Part shown: positions 56,452 to 64,000 of the stretch, piece by piece
Layout of the letters: each line of letters begins with the position of its first letter
How positions within the stretch are numbered: the first letter of the stretch is position 1
Assembly (NCBI RefSeq): GCF_035917275.1
Contig: NZ_CP108508.1
Location: 4,588,001-4,652,000 of the forward strand
Source of the DNA: Streptomyces sp. NBC_01237
GTDB taxonomy: Bacteria > Actinomycetota > Actinomycetes > Streptomycetales > Streptomycetaceae
Length of the DNA stretch: 64,000 nucleotides
Direction of reading: 5' to 3'
Made by a program: the position numbers and the translations under genes
Notes under the pieces: generated by a model
Told to the model about the DNA's origin: nothing
Databases searched by the model: none
Seen by the model: only the letters and a program-made list of their open reading frames with translations

Positions 56452-58371
56452 GTGCGCACCCCTGTGGGCGGACCCGTGGGCGGCACGGTGCGCGGACCGT
56501 CGCGGGCGGGTGGCCCGGCGCGGAAGCCGCCGAGGCTGCGGAAGCCGGGGGCGCCGCGGAAGTTGCGGAACCTGCTGAAGCCGGGGGCGCTGCGGAAGTT
56601 GCGGAAGCCGCGGAACCTGCTGAGGCCGGGGGCGCCGCGGAAGCCCTGGACGCTGCGGACCCGGCTCGTCGTGTCCGCCGTCTCTCTCATCGCCGTCGTC
56701 GCCGCCGTGATCGGCTCGGTCACCGCCATCGCCTTCCACAGCTACATGTACGGCAAGCTCGACGATCAGCTGCACTCCATCGCCGTACGCGCGGAGCGGC
56801 CGCCCGGCCCCTCGCCGCTCGTCGCCGGGCTCCGCGCCGCCGGACCGCTGGGCTTCATCGGCGGGGGCGGTCAGCCCTTCGGCACCCTCGGGGCCGTCGT
56901 CGTCGACGGGACCGTCACCGAGTCGAAGGTGGTCGAGGACAGCGGTCAGCGCGCCCAGGAGAGTGCCGAGCCGCTGACCGGCGCCCAGCGGGCCGCGCTG
57001 GAGAACGCGCTGGCCGACGGGCTCATGGACGGGCTGCGGGACGGGCCCGACGCCTCTGGACCGGGTGCCGGCGGAGAGGCGCGGGGCATCGATCTGCCCG
57101 GCCTCGGCGGCTATCGGGTGGAGGCCGTCGCCACCTCCGACGGGGACACTGTCCTCGTCGGCATCCCGAGCGACGAGGTGAGCAGCGCCCTCACCACCCT
57201 GATCCTCGTCGAGGTCTGTGTCACCGCGGCCGGACTGATCGCCGCCGGTATCGCGGGCGCCGCCATGGTCCCCGTGGCCCTGCGTCCGCTGCGCCGGGTC
57301 GCCGCCACCGCGACCCGCGTCTCCGAACTCCCCCTGCACAGCGGTGAGGTGGCCCTGTTCGAACGTGTCCCGGACGCCGAGGCCGACCCCCGTACCGAGG
57401 TCGGGCAGGTGGGCGCCGCGCTCAACCGGATGCTGGGACACGTCGGTTCGGCGCTGGCGGCGCGGCAGGACAGCGAGATGCGGGTACGGCAGTTCGTCGC
57501 CGACGCCAGCCATGAGCTGCGCACCCCACTGGCCTCGATCCGCGGGTACGCCGAACTGACCAGGCGCGGCCGTGAGGACACCGGCCCCGACACCCGTCAC
57601 GCACTGGGCCGGATCGAGTCCGAGGCGCAGCGGATGACGGGGATGGTGGAGGATCTGCTGCTGCTGGCCCGGCTCGATGCCGGACGGCCGCTCAGTTACG
57701 AGAGCACTGATCTGCTGCCGCTCGTCGTCGACGCGGTGAGCGATGCGCGCGTCGCGGGCGAAGCGGGCGGCGGGCCCGGGGCCGGGAGCGGCGGAGGACC
57801 GGGCGGCGGGCCCGGAGCCGTACATCACTGGCGGCTGGAGCTGCCGGACGCCCCCACGACCGTACGGGCCGATCCGGCCCGCATCCAGCAGGTGCTGGTC
57901 AACCTCCTGGCCAACGCCCGTACGCACACCCCGGCAGGGACCACCGTCACCGTCCGGGTGCGGGCGGCCTCCGCCGACCTGCCCCGGGTGACGCTGGAGG
58001 TCGAGGACGACGGGCCCGGCATCCCGGCCGGACTGCTGCCGCATGTCTTCGAACGGTTCGCGCGTGGCGACGCCTCGCGCTCACGCGGCGCGGGGTCCAC
58101 CGGGCTCGGGCTCGCCATCGTGCAGGCCGTCGTCACCGCGCACGGCGGCCGGGTGGAGGTGCGCTCGGAGCCCGGACGCACGGTCTTCGCCGTCCAGCTG
58201 CCCGCCGACCCGGCCGCTACGGGCTCCGGTACGGGATCCGGTACGGGATGCGCCACACGCTCCGGTACGGGATCGGCTCCGCGCTCCGTTACGGATCCCG
58301 GCGCAGGGCCCGGCACCGGGCTCGGCGAAGGCGGCTCACAGGGTGGACACAGGCTCATCACACCGGTGTGA
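56452..58371 (+). CDS. Sensor histidine kinase
   Basis: This 639-residue kinase has a cytosolic N-terminus made of repeated Leu-Arg-Lys-Pro-Gly units (~25-65), TM1 (VVSAVSLIAVVAAVIGSVTA), an extracytoplasmic sensor part, TM2 (LILVEVCVTAAGLIAAGIAG) with HAMP, HisKA with SHELRTPLASIRGY, and a HATPase with NLLANARTHTP and GSTGLGLAIVQAVVTAHGG. The extension after the ATPase is Gly/Thr/Ser repeats. GTG 56452 is 4 nt from the regulator stop. The pair likely controls the downstream glycosyltransferases, as TCACAGG-type repeats recur near 58340; this is inference. Confidence 0.9.
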   Translation: MRTPVGGPVGGTVRGPSRAGGPARKPPRLRKPGAPRKLRNLLKPGALRKLRKPRNLLRPGAPRKPWTLRTRLVVSAVSLIAVVAAVIGSVTAIAFHSYMYGKLDDQLHSIAVRAERPPGPSPLVAGLRAAGPLGFIGGGGQPFGTLGAVVVDGTVTESKVVEDSGQRAQESAEPLTGAQRAALENALADGLMDGLRDGPDASGPGAGGEARGIDLPGLGGYRVEAVATSDGDTVLVGIPSDEVSSALTTLILVEVCVTAAGLIAAGIAGAAMVPVALRPLRRVAATATRVSELPLHSGEVALFERVPDAEADPRTEVGQVGAALNRMLGHVGSALAARQDSEMRVRQFVADASHELRTPLASIRGYAELTRRGREDTGPDTRHALGRIESEAQRMTGMVEDLLLLARLDAGRPLSYESTDLLPLVVDAVSDARVAGEAGGGPGAGSGGGPGGGPGAVHHWRLELPDAPTTVRADPARIQQVLVNLLANARTHTPAGTTVTVRVRAASADLPRVTLEVEDDGPGIPAGLLPHVFERFARGDASRSRGAGSTGLGLAIVQAVVTAHGGRVEVRSEPGRTVFAVQLPADPAATGSGTGSGTGCATRSGTGSAPRSVTDPGAGPGTGLGEGGSQGGHRLITPV

Positions 58372-58397
58372 CAGCGCGGTTGGCGAATGTCGATGAC

Positions 58398-59762
58398 ATG
58401 CGAACCGACAGCCTCCGGAGCAGCGGCAGCGGCCACAGCGGCAGCGACGACAGCAGCGTCAGCAGTGGCAGTGGCAGTGGCAGTGGCAGTGGCAGTGGCA
58501 GTGGCGACAGCCTGCCGGCCAGGGAACATCTCCTGGCAGGCGAGGCCGATGCGGCCGGTGCCCCCGTGCTCGACATCGTGGTTCCCGTCCACAACGAGGA
58601 GAAGGACCTCGAACCGTGCGTACTGCGGCTGCACGACCATCTGGCCCGCACGTTCCCGTACCCCTTCCGCATCACCGTCGCGGACAACGCGAGCACCGAC
58701 CGCACGCCCCGGGTGGCGGCCGCGCTCGCGGCGGCCATCCCGGAAGTGCGCTCGTACCGGCTGGAGGAGAAGGGGCGCGGCCGGGCGCTGCGTACCGTGT
58801 GGTCGCACTCCGACGCCCCGGTCCTCGCCTACATGGACGTCGACCTCTCGACCGACCTCAACGCACTGCTCCCGCTGGTCGCCCCCCTGATCTCCGGCCA
58901 TTCCGACCTGGCCATCGGGTCGCGGCTGGCGCGCAGTTCGCGGGTGGTGCGCGGGTCGAAGCGTGAGTTCATCTCGCGGGCCTACAACCTCATACTGCGT
59001 TCGTCGCTGGCCGCACGGTTCAGCGACGCCCAGTGCGGATTCAAGGCGATACGGCGCGAGGTCGCCCAGCGGCTGCTGCCGATGGTCGAGGACACCGGGT
59101 GGTTCTTCGACACCGAGATGCTGGTGCTCGCCGAACGGGCCGGGCTGCGCATCCACGAGGTGCCGGTCGACTGGGTCGACGACCCCGACTCGACCGTCCA
59201 CATCGTGCGGACGGCGACCGAGGACCTGAAAGGCGTGTGGCGGGTGGGGCGGGCCCTGGCCGTCGGCGCACTGCCGCTGGACCGGCTGGCCCGGCCCTTC
59301 GGCGACGACCCGCGCGACCGCGCCCTGCCCGGGGTGCCGGGCGGGCTGGCCCGCCAACTGGTCGGGTTCTGTGTCGTGGGGGCCCTCTCCACCCTCTTCT
59401 ATCTGGCCCTGTACTCGCTGTTCCGGACGGGCTTCGGGCCGCAGTTCGCCAACGGGGGCGCGCTGCTGGTGTCGGCCGTCGCCAATACGGCGGCCAACCG
59501 GCGGCTCACCTTCGGCGTACGCGGCCGGGGCGGCGCCGTACGCCACCAGGCGCAGGGGCTCGTCGTCTTCGCCATCGGTCTCGCCCTGACCAGCGGCTCG
59601 CTCGCCGCGCTGGGGGCGGCATCCGGCTCGCCCTCGCACGGCACGGAACTCGCCGTCCTGATCGCGGCCAACCTCGCGGCGACGGTGCTGCGCTTCCTGC
59701 TCTTCCGCGCCTGGGTCTTCCCGGACCGGCGTACCGAACACGAACTGGGGAACGTCCGATGA
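58398..59762 (+). CDS. GT2 glycosyltransferase fused to GtrA-like membrane domain
   Basis: This 454-residue protein has a repetitive Ser-Gly N-terminus (residues ~15-36), a GT-A domain (LDIVVPVHNEEKDLEPCVLRLHDHL, TVADNASTDRTP, AYMDVDLSTDLNALLPLVAPL) with DVD as the metal motif, and a C-terminal GtrA part with four predicted membrane helices (LVGFCVVGALSTLFYLALY, FANGGALLVSAVANTAANRRLTF). It probably makes or flips a polyprenyl-phosphate sugar. It overlaps the membrane glycosyltransferase gene by ATGA, so its lipid-linked sugar is likely the donor for that enzyme. The start at ATG 58398 has a weak Shine-Dalgarno. Confidence 0.87.
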   Translation: MRTDSLRSSGSGHSGSDDSSVSSGSGSGSGSGSGSGDSLPAREHLLAGEADAAGAPVLDIVVPVHNEEKDLEPCVLRLHDHLARTFPYPFRITVADNASTDRTPRVAAALAAAIPEVRSYRLEEKGRGRALRTVWSHSDAPVLAYMDVDLSTDLNALLPLVAPLISGHSDLAIGSRLARSSRVVRGSKREFISRAYNLILRSSLAARFSDAQCGFKAIRREVAQRLLPMVEDTGWFFDTEMLVLAERAGLRIHEVPVDWVDDPDSTVHIVRTATEDLKGVWRVGRALAVGALPLDRLARPFGDDPRDRALPGVPGGLARQLVGFCVVGALSTLFYLALYSLFRTGFGPQFANGGALLVSAVANTAANRRLTFGVRGRGGAVRHQAQGLVVFAIGLALTSGSLAALGAASGSPSHGTELAVLIAANLAATVLRFLLFRAWVFPDRRTEHELGNVR

Positions 59763-61978
59763 CCACCCTGTACCCCGACCATGCCCCCGCCCCGCCCCCG
59801 GGCGACCCCGCCGCGCCCGGGCGCACCAGGGAGACGTTCGCGCGGCGCGCCCTGCGGGGCAGGCCGGACGACCCCCGCTGGGTACGGCCCGCCTTCCTCG
59901 GACTGCTGCTCGTCGTCGCGCTGACCTACCTGTGGAATCTCAGCGCCTCCGGTTACGCCAACTCCTTCTACTCCGCCGCCGTGCAGGCCGGCAGTCAGAG
60001 CTGGAAGGCGTTCTTCTACGGCTCGCTGGACGCCGCCAACGCCATCACCGTCGACAAGCCCCCGGCGACCCTCTGGCCGATGGCCCTGTCCGTGCGGCTC
60101 TTCGGGCTCAGCTCCTGGGCGATCCTCGTCCCGCAGGTGCTGATGGGCGTCGCCACGGCCGCCGTGCTGTACGCCGCCGTGCGCCGTCGCTTCAGCGCTG
60201 CCGCCGGGCTGATCGCCATGGCGGTCCTCGCGCTGACGCCGGTCGCGGCGCTGATGTTCCGCTTCAACAACCCGGACGCGCTGCTGGCGCTCCTGATGAC
60301 CGTCACCGTCTGCTGCGTCCTGCGGGCGATGGAGAACGGGCGCACGAAGTGGCTGGTCTGGGCGGGGGCCGCGGTCGGGTTCGCGTTCCTGACGAAGACC
60401 TTGCAGGCGTTCCTGATCCTGCCGCCGCTGGCCGTGCTGTACGGGGTGTTCGCACCCGGTCCCGTACGCGGGAGGCTCGGCCAACTCGCCCTGTCCGCGC
60501 TCACGATGGTCGTCGCGGGCGGCTGGTGGGTGGCGATCGTCGAGCTGATGCCCGCCTCCTCACGGCCGTACATCGGCGGCTCCCAGAACAACTCGTTCCT
60601 GGAACTCACCTTCGGCTACAACGGACTCGGCCGGATCAACGGCGAGGAGACCGGCAGCGTCGGCGGTGGCGGTGGCGGTGGCGGTGGCGGTGGCGGTGGC
60701 TGGGGTGAGACCGGGGTCGGCCGGATGTTCAACTCCGAGATCGGCAGCCAGATCTCGTGGCTGCTGCCCGCCGCCCTGATCCTGCTCGCCGCGGGTGTCT
60801 GGCTGACCTGGAAGGCGAAGCGGACGGACACGGCGCGTGCGGCCTTCCTCGCCTGGGGCGGTTCGCTGCTGATGACCGCGGTCGTCTTCAGCTTCATGGC
60901 AGGGATCTTCCACCAGTACTACACGGTGGCCCTCGCGCCCTACGTCGCGGCGCTCGTCGGCATGGGCGCCACGGTCCTGTGGGAGGAACGGGCCAGGTGG
61001 TGGGCGGGCGGCGTGCTCGCCGTGACCGTCGCCGTCACGGTGATCTGGTCGTACGTCCTGCTGGGGCGCACCCCGGACTACCTGCCGTGGCTGCGCTGGG
61101 CCGTCCTGATCGGCGGTCTGGTGGCGTCAGTCGGCCTGCTGCTCGCCGGCCGGACGGGGCGGCGGCTCGCACTCGCCGTGGTGACTCTGGGCTTCGTCGC
61201 CTCGCTGGCGGGGCCGACGGCGTACACGATCAGCACGTTGGACACCGGACACCAGGGGTCGATCGTGACGGCGGGCCCCTCGGGGGCCGGCGGCATGGGC
61301 GGCCCGGGTGGCGGCGGCCGGGGCGGTCCCGGCGGTGGTGGTGACGGCGGCGGAATGCGTGGCGGGATGCGGCCTCCGGGGCAGGGGACCCAGCAGGGCA
61401 ACCAGCAGGGCGGCGGTACGGGCCGGCCGCCGACCGGCGGTCAGCCGGGCCAGGGCCAGGGCCAGGGGCAGGGGCAAGGCCAGGGGCAGGGACAGGGCGG
61501 AATGCCCGGCACCGCTCCTGGCACCGCTCCCGGCACCACCGGCGAAGGCCGTATGGGCGGTGGCATGGGCGGCGGCATGGGCGGGGGCGGCATGGGCGGA
61601 CTGCTCAACGGCTCGTCCGTCGGCGCGGAGGCCAGGAAGCTCCTGGAGAAGAACGCCGGAGACTACACCTGGGCCGCCGCGGCCATCGGCTCGCAGAACG
61701 CCGCGAGCTACCAGCTCGCCACCGGTGACCCGGTGATGGCGATCGGCGGCTTCAACGGCAGCGACCCGTCCCCGACGCTCGCCCAGTTCAAGAAGTACGT
61801 GGCCGACGGCCGGATCCACTACTTCATCTCGGGCGGCGGCGGAGGAAGCATGGGCGGCGGCGGTATGGGCGGCAGCGCCGGTACGTCCTCGCAGATCTCC
61901 TCGTGGGTGACGGAGAACTTCACGGAGGTCACCGTCGGCAGCTCCACCTTCTACGACCTGACCCGGCCCACCACCTGA
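59759..61978 (+). CDS. PMT/ArnT-like membrane glycosyltransferase
   Basis: This 739-residue protein has about eleven predicted transmembrane helices. Its first loop has ASGYANSFYSAAVQAGSQSWKAFFYG and TVDKPPATLWPM, the Asp-containing signature of GT39/ArnT-type enzymes using lipid-linked sugars. RFNNPDALL follows in loop 2. A Gly13-type run (~300) and a Gly/Gln-rich extracytoplasmic stretch (~520-620) interrupt it. The C-terminal soluble domain (ARKLLEKNAGDYTWAAAAIGSQNAASYQLA, MAIGGFNGSDPSPTLAQFKKYV, IHYFISGGGG) is found in this actinobacterial subfamily. It likely glycosylates a cell-envelope product. It is translationally coupled to the GT2-GtrA gene. Confidence 0.85.
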   Translation: MTTLYPDHAPAPPPGDPAAPGRTRETFARRALRGRPDDPRWVRPAFLGLLLVVALTYLWNLSASGYANSFYSAAVQAGSQSWKAFFYGSLDAANAITVDKPPATLWPMALSVRLFGLSSWAILVPQVLMGVATAAVLYAAVRRRFSAAAGLIAMAVLALTPVAALMFRFNNPDALLALLMTVTVCCVLRAMENGRTKWLVWAGAAVGFAFLTKTLQAFLILPPLAVLYGVFAPGPVRGRLGQLALSALTMVVAGGWWVAIVELMPASSRPYIGGSQNNSFLELTFGYNGLGRINGEETGSVGGGGGGGGGGGGGWGETGVGRMFNSEIGSQISWLLPAALILLAAGVWLTWKAKRTDTARAAFLAWGGSLLMTAVVFSFMAGIFHQYYTVALAPYVAALVGMGATVLWEERARWWAGGVLAVTVAVTVIWSYVLLGRTPDYLPWLRWAVLIGGLVASVGLLLAGRTGRRLALAVVTLGFVASLAGPTAYTISTLDTGHQGSIVTAGPSGAGGMGGPGGGGRGGPGGGGDGGGMRGGMRPPGQGTQQGNQQGGGTGRPPTGGQPGQGQGQGQGQGQGQGQGGMPGTAPGTAPGTTGEGRMGGGMGGGMGGGGMGGLLNGSSVGAEARKLLEKNAGDYTWAAAAIGSQNAASYQLATGDPVMAIGGFNGSDPSPTLAQFKKYVADGRIHYFISGGGGGSMGGGGMGGSAGTSSQISSWVTENFTEVTVGSSTFYDLTRPTT

Positions 61979-62007
61979 CCCGTACACCAGGCACCCCTCA
62001 CCCCACC

Positions 62008-62040
62008 CCGACCCGGGCCGGAACATCCGGCCCGGGTCGG
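62008..62040. terminator. Perfect 14-bp hairpin after the glycosyltransferase operon
   Basis: CCGACCCGGGCCGG (62008-62021) and CCGGCCCGGGTCGG (62027-62040), 5-nt loop. Confidence 0.85.
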
Positions 62041-62159
62041 GCGCCTTCCGCCGCCCGGAACCACGCCGCCCCTACCGACGCCGAACCGCCCCCCCCGCTC
62101 CGACCGTGCAGCCCGCCCCGCCCGCGCACCCCCCGCCCAGGCCCGCTCGCGCGAAATCG

Positions 62160-62223
62160 ACTTGTACGGCGTACAGGGCGTCCCATACGGTGTACAGCAC
62201 TACGTCCCGTACACCGTACAAGT
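62160..62223 (+). promoter_or_regulatory. Repeated operator for the MFS gene
   Basis: ACTTGTACGGCGTACAGGG at 62160-62178 and the reverse complement of ACTTGTACGGTGTACGGG at 62206-62223 form a large inverted repeat. A third ATACGGTGTACAGC lies between them near 62185-62198. The TACGGYGTA core fits a TetR-type dimer site, and the TetR gene begins at 63925. Confidence 0.7.
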
Positions 62224-62247
62224 AGCGCTGGAGCGCAAGGAGCCCGC

Positions 62248-63831
62248 ATGACGGCAACCGTCGCCGAGCAAAAAGACCTCGCCCCCCGGGGCCACCCGCA
62301 GCGCTGGCTGATTCTCGGCGTCATCTGCCTCGCCCAGCTCACCGTGCTGCTCGACAACACCGTCCTGAACGTCGCGATCCCCTCCCTGACCACGGAGCTG
62401 GACGCCTCCACCGCCGATGTGCAGTGGATGATCAACGCCTACTCGCTCGTCCAGTCGGGGCTGCTGCTCACCGCGGGCAGCTCGGCCGACCGCTACGGGC
62501 GCAAGAAGATGCTGGTCGCCGGGCTCGCCCTGTTCGGCGTCGGTTCGCTGGCGGCCGGGCTCTCGCAGTCCTCCGGCCAGCTCATCGCGGCCCGTGCCGG
62601 GATGGGCATAGGCGGGGCGCTGCTGATCACCACCACGCTCGCCGTCATCGTCCAGATCTTCGACGACAGCGAGCGCGTGAAGGCGATCGGCCTCTGGGCG
62701 ACCGTCAACTCCCTCGGCTTCGCCGTCGGCCCGCTCCTCGGCGGGTTCATGCTCGACCACTACTGGTGGGGCGCGATCTTCCTGGTGAACATTCCGATCG
62801 CGGTGATCGGCCTGGTCGCCGTGGTCCGTCTCGTACCGGAGTCCAAGAACCCTCAGGGCGACCGCCCCGACCTGCTCGGCGCGCTGCTCTCCACCATCGG
62901 GATGACCGCGGTCGTGTACGCGATCATCTCCGGGCCGGAACACGGCTGGACCTCCGGCCGGGTGCTGCTGACCGCGTTCGTCGGGATCGCCGTCCTCGGC
63001 GGGTTCGTCCTGTGGGAGCTGCGCATCCCGAACCCGATGCTGGACATGCACTTCTTCCGGAACCAGAAGTTCGTCGGCGCGATCGGGGGCGCGATCCTGG
63101 TCGCCTTCGGGATGAGCGGATCGCTCTTCCTGCTCACCCAGCACCTGCAGTTCGTGCTCGGTTACGGGCCGCTGGAAGCCGGTCTGCGTACGGCTCCGCT
63201 CGCCCTCACCGTGGTCGCCCTCAACCTCACCGGCGTGGGCGCGCGCCTCGTTCCCCGGCTGGGGACGCCGCTCACCATCGCCAGCGGGATGACCTGCCTG
63301 GCAGCCGGTCTCGCGGCGATCGCCCTGCTCGGCAGCCACGACTACGCGGGCATGCTGCTCGGCCTGGTCGTGATGGGGGCGGGCATCTCGTTCGCCATGC
63401 CCGCGATGGCCAACGCCATCATGAGCGCCATCCCGCCGGAGAAGGCGGGCGTGGGCGCCGGGATCAACGGCACCCTCGGAGAGTTCGGCAACGGGCTCGG
63501 GGTCGCGGTGCTCGGCGCCGTGCTCAACTCCCGGTTCGCCGCCCTCGTGCCCGCCGCGGTCGGGGCCGCCTCGCTGCCCGCCGCACTCGCCGCCGCGGAC
63601 AGCGAGTCGGAGGCGCAGGGCATCAAGGACGCGTTCGCCTCCGGTCTGGAGACCAGCCAGCTGGTCGGCGCCGTCGCGGTCCTGACCGGCGGTCTGATCG
63701 CCGCGGTGCTGCTGCGACGGGCGGAACGCGCCGAAGCCGCGGGCACGGGCACGGATTCCGGTTCCGCTTCCGGTACCGGCACTGACCGGGCGGGCTCCGC
63801 TCCGGCAGACTCGACCGGGTCGGCGGCATAG
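62248..63831 (+). CDS. MFS multidrug efflux transporter, DHA2 (EmrB/QacA) type
   Basis: This 527-residue transporter has 14 predicted helices, motif LTVLLDNTVLNVAIPSL in helix 1, the loop 2-3 motif GSSADRYGRKKML, and the helix 5 stretch NSLGFAVGPLLGGFML. Such pumps export drugs or antibiotics by proton antiport. AAGGAG precedes ATG 62248. Three operator-like repeats lie upstream, and a TetR gene follows after a hairpin at 63841. The C-terminal tail is Gly/Thr/Ser-rich. Confidence 0.92.
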   Translation: MTATVAEQKDLAPRGHPQRWLILGVICLAQLTVLLDNTVLNVAIPSLTTELDASTADVQWMINAYSLVQSGLLLTAGSSADRYGRKKMLVAGLALFGVGSLAAGLSQSSGQLIAARAGMGIGGALLITTTLAVIVQIFDDSERVKAIGLWATVNSLGFAVGPLLGGFMLDHYWWGAIFLVNIPIAVIGLVAVVRLVPESKNPQGDRPDLLGALLSTIGMTAVVYAIISGPEHGWTSGRVLLTAFVGIAVLGGFVLWELRIPNPMLDMHFFRNQKFVGAIGGAILVAFGMSGSLFLLTQHLQFVLGYGPLEAGLRTAPLALTVVALNLTGVGARLVPRLGTPLTIASGMTCLAAGLAAIALLGSHDYAGMLLGLVVMGAGISFAMPAMANAIMSAIPPEKAGVGAGINGTLGEFGNGLGVAVLGAVLNSRFAALVPAAVGAASLPAALAAADSESEAQGIKDAFASGLETSQLVGAVAVLTGGLIAAVLLRRAERAEAAGTGTDSGSASGTGTDRAGSAPADSTGSAA

Positions 63832-63840
63832 CATCGGACA

Positions 63841-63881
63841 GGACGCACGTACCGGATGTTCACCTTCCCGTACGTGCGTCC
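63841..63881. terminator. Hairpin between MFS and TetR genes
   Basis: GGACGCACGTAC (63841-63852) and GTACGTGCGTCC (63870-63881) with a 17-nt loop. Confidence 0.75.
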
Positions 63882-63924
63882 GCCACCGGCTCGTTTCCGC
63901 CGGCAAGACGAGGAGAGTGCGCCC

Positions 63925-64000
63925 ATGGTGTCTGCGGCAGACCGTGCGAAGAACCCCGCGAGGACCAGTGTGTGGCTGGATCAACGGGTCTCCGCACGCG
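63925..64000 (+). CDS. TetR-family regulator, N-terminus (partial)
   Basis: ATG 63925, with AGGAGAG 8 nt upstream, opens the frame MVSAADRAKNPARTSVWLDQ and is open to the window edge. This N-terminal extension, rich in Ala/Arg before the DNA-binding domain, is characteristic of Streptomyces TetR regulators encoded next to EmrB-type pumps. The helix-turn-helix lies outside the window. It is the likely repressor of the MFS gene through the repeats at 62160-62223. Confidence 0.72.
   Translation, partial: MVSAADRAKNPARTSVWLDQRVSAR

Overview
The window looks like a Streptomyces chromosome. Codon use is very GC-rich and third positions are almost always G or C. The flanks carry typical Streptomyces genes: a prim-pol-like protein, a SigE-type ECF sigma factor, a subtilisin-inhibitor-family protein, tRNA-Ser(GCU) and tRNA-Arg(ACG). 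A complete-looking temperate siphophage, about 38.6 kb, is integrated between 7563 and 46187. Everything here was read by eye from the sequence; family names rest on recognised motifs, not searches.

Left host flank (1-7.6 kb): the 5' end of a prim-pol protein, a small secreted protein, then a five-gene translationally coupled operon (1130-6305). Its order matches part of the mycobacterial igr operon (FadE29/ChsE2, ChsH2, FadE28/ChsE1, ChsH1, Ltp2), which removes the last three carbons of the steroid side chain. An ECF sigma factor and the beheaded 5' end of an acyl-CoA ligase gene follow.

Prophage (7563-46187): leftmost is a WhiJ-like trio (ATP-binding protein, XRE/DUF5753 regulator, DUF397 protein) that looks like lysogenic cargo. 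The rest runs leftward from an immunity region at 43.2-43.5 kb. Early genes are a Cro-like protein, a Bet recombinase, a replication initiator, SSB, HNH and many small coupled ORFs. Late genes are terminase, portal, MuF-like, scaffold, capsid, fibre, connectors, tail chaperones with a -1 frameshift, tape measure, tail, lectin-like, endolysin and holin. A rightward lysogeny operon holds the repressor, a membrane protein and a large serine integrase. Operator-like inverted repeats of one family sit in the immunity region and far away at 36.85 kb. A cluster of hairpins resembling type I-E CRISPR repeats lies at 30.97-31.17 kb without cas genes.

The junctions are the most striking feature. The phage inserted inside the acyl-CoA ligase gene but carries its own diverged copy of that gene's operator, ribosome binding site and first 70 codons. 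At attR a full-length ligase gene (45961-47610) is rebuilt. The same DNA, in another frame, encodes the last ~64 residues of the integrase.

Right host flank (47.6-64 kb): a large PAS/ATPase/receiver protein with degenerate kinase motifs, an SSI-family inhibitor, two tRNAs, a DUF2797-like protein, an amidohydrolase, an OmpR-type two-component pair, a GT2-GtrA glycosyltransferase coupled to a PMT-like membrane glycosyltransferase, and an MFS efflux pump with inverted repeats in its promoter followed by the start of a TetR gene.
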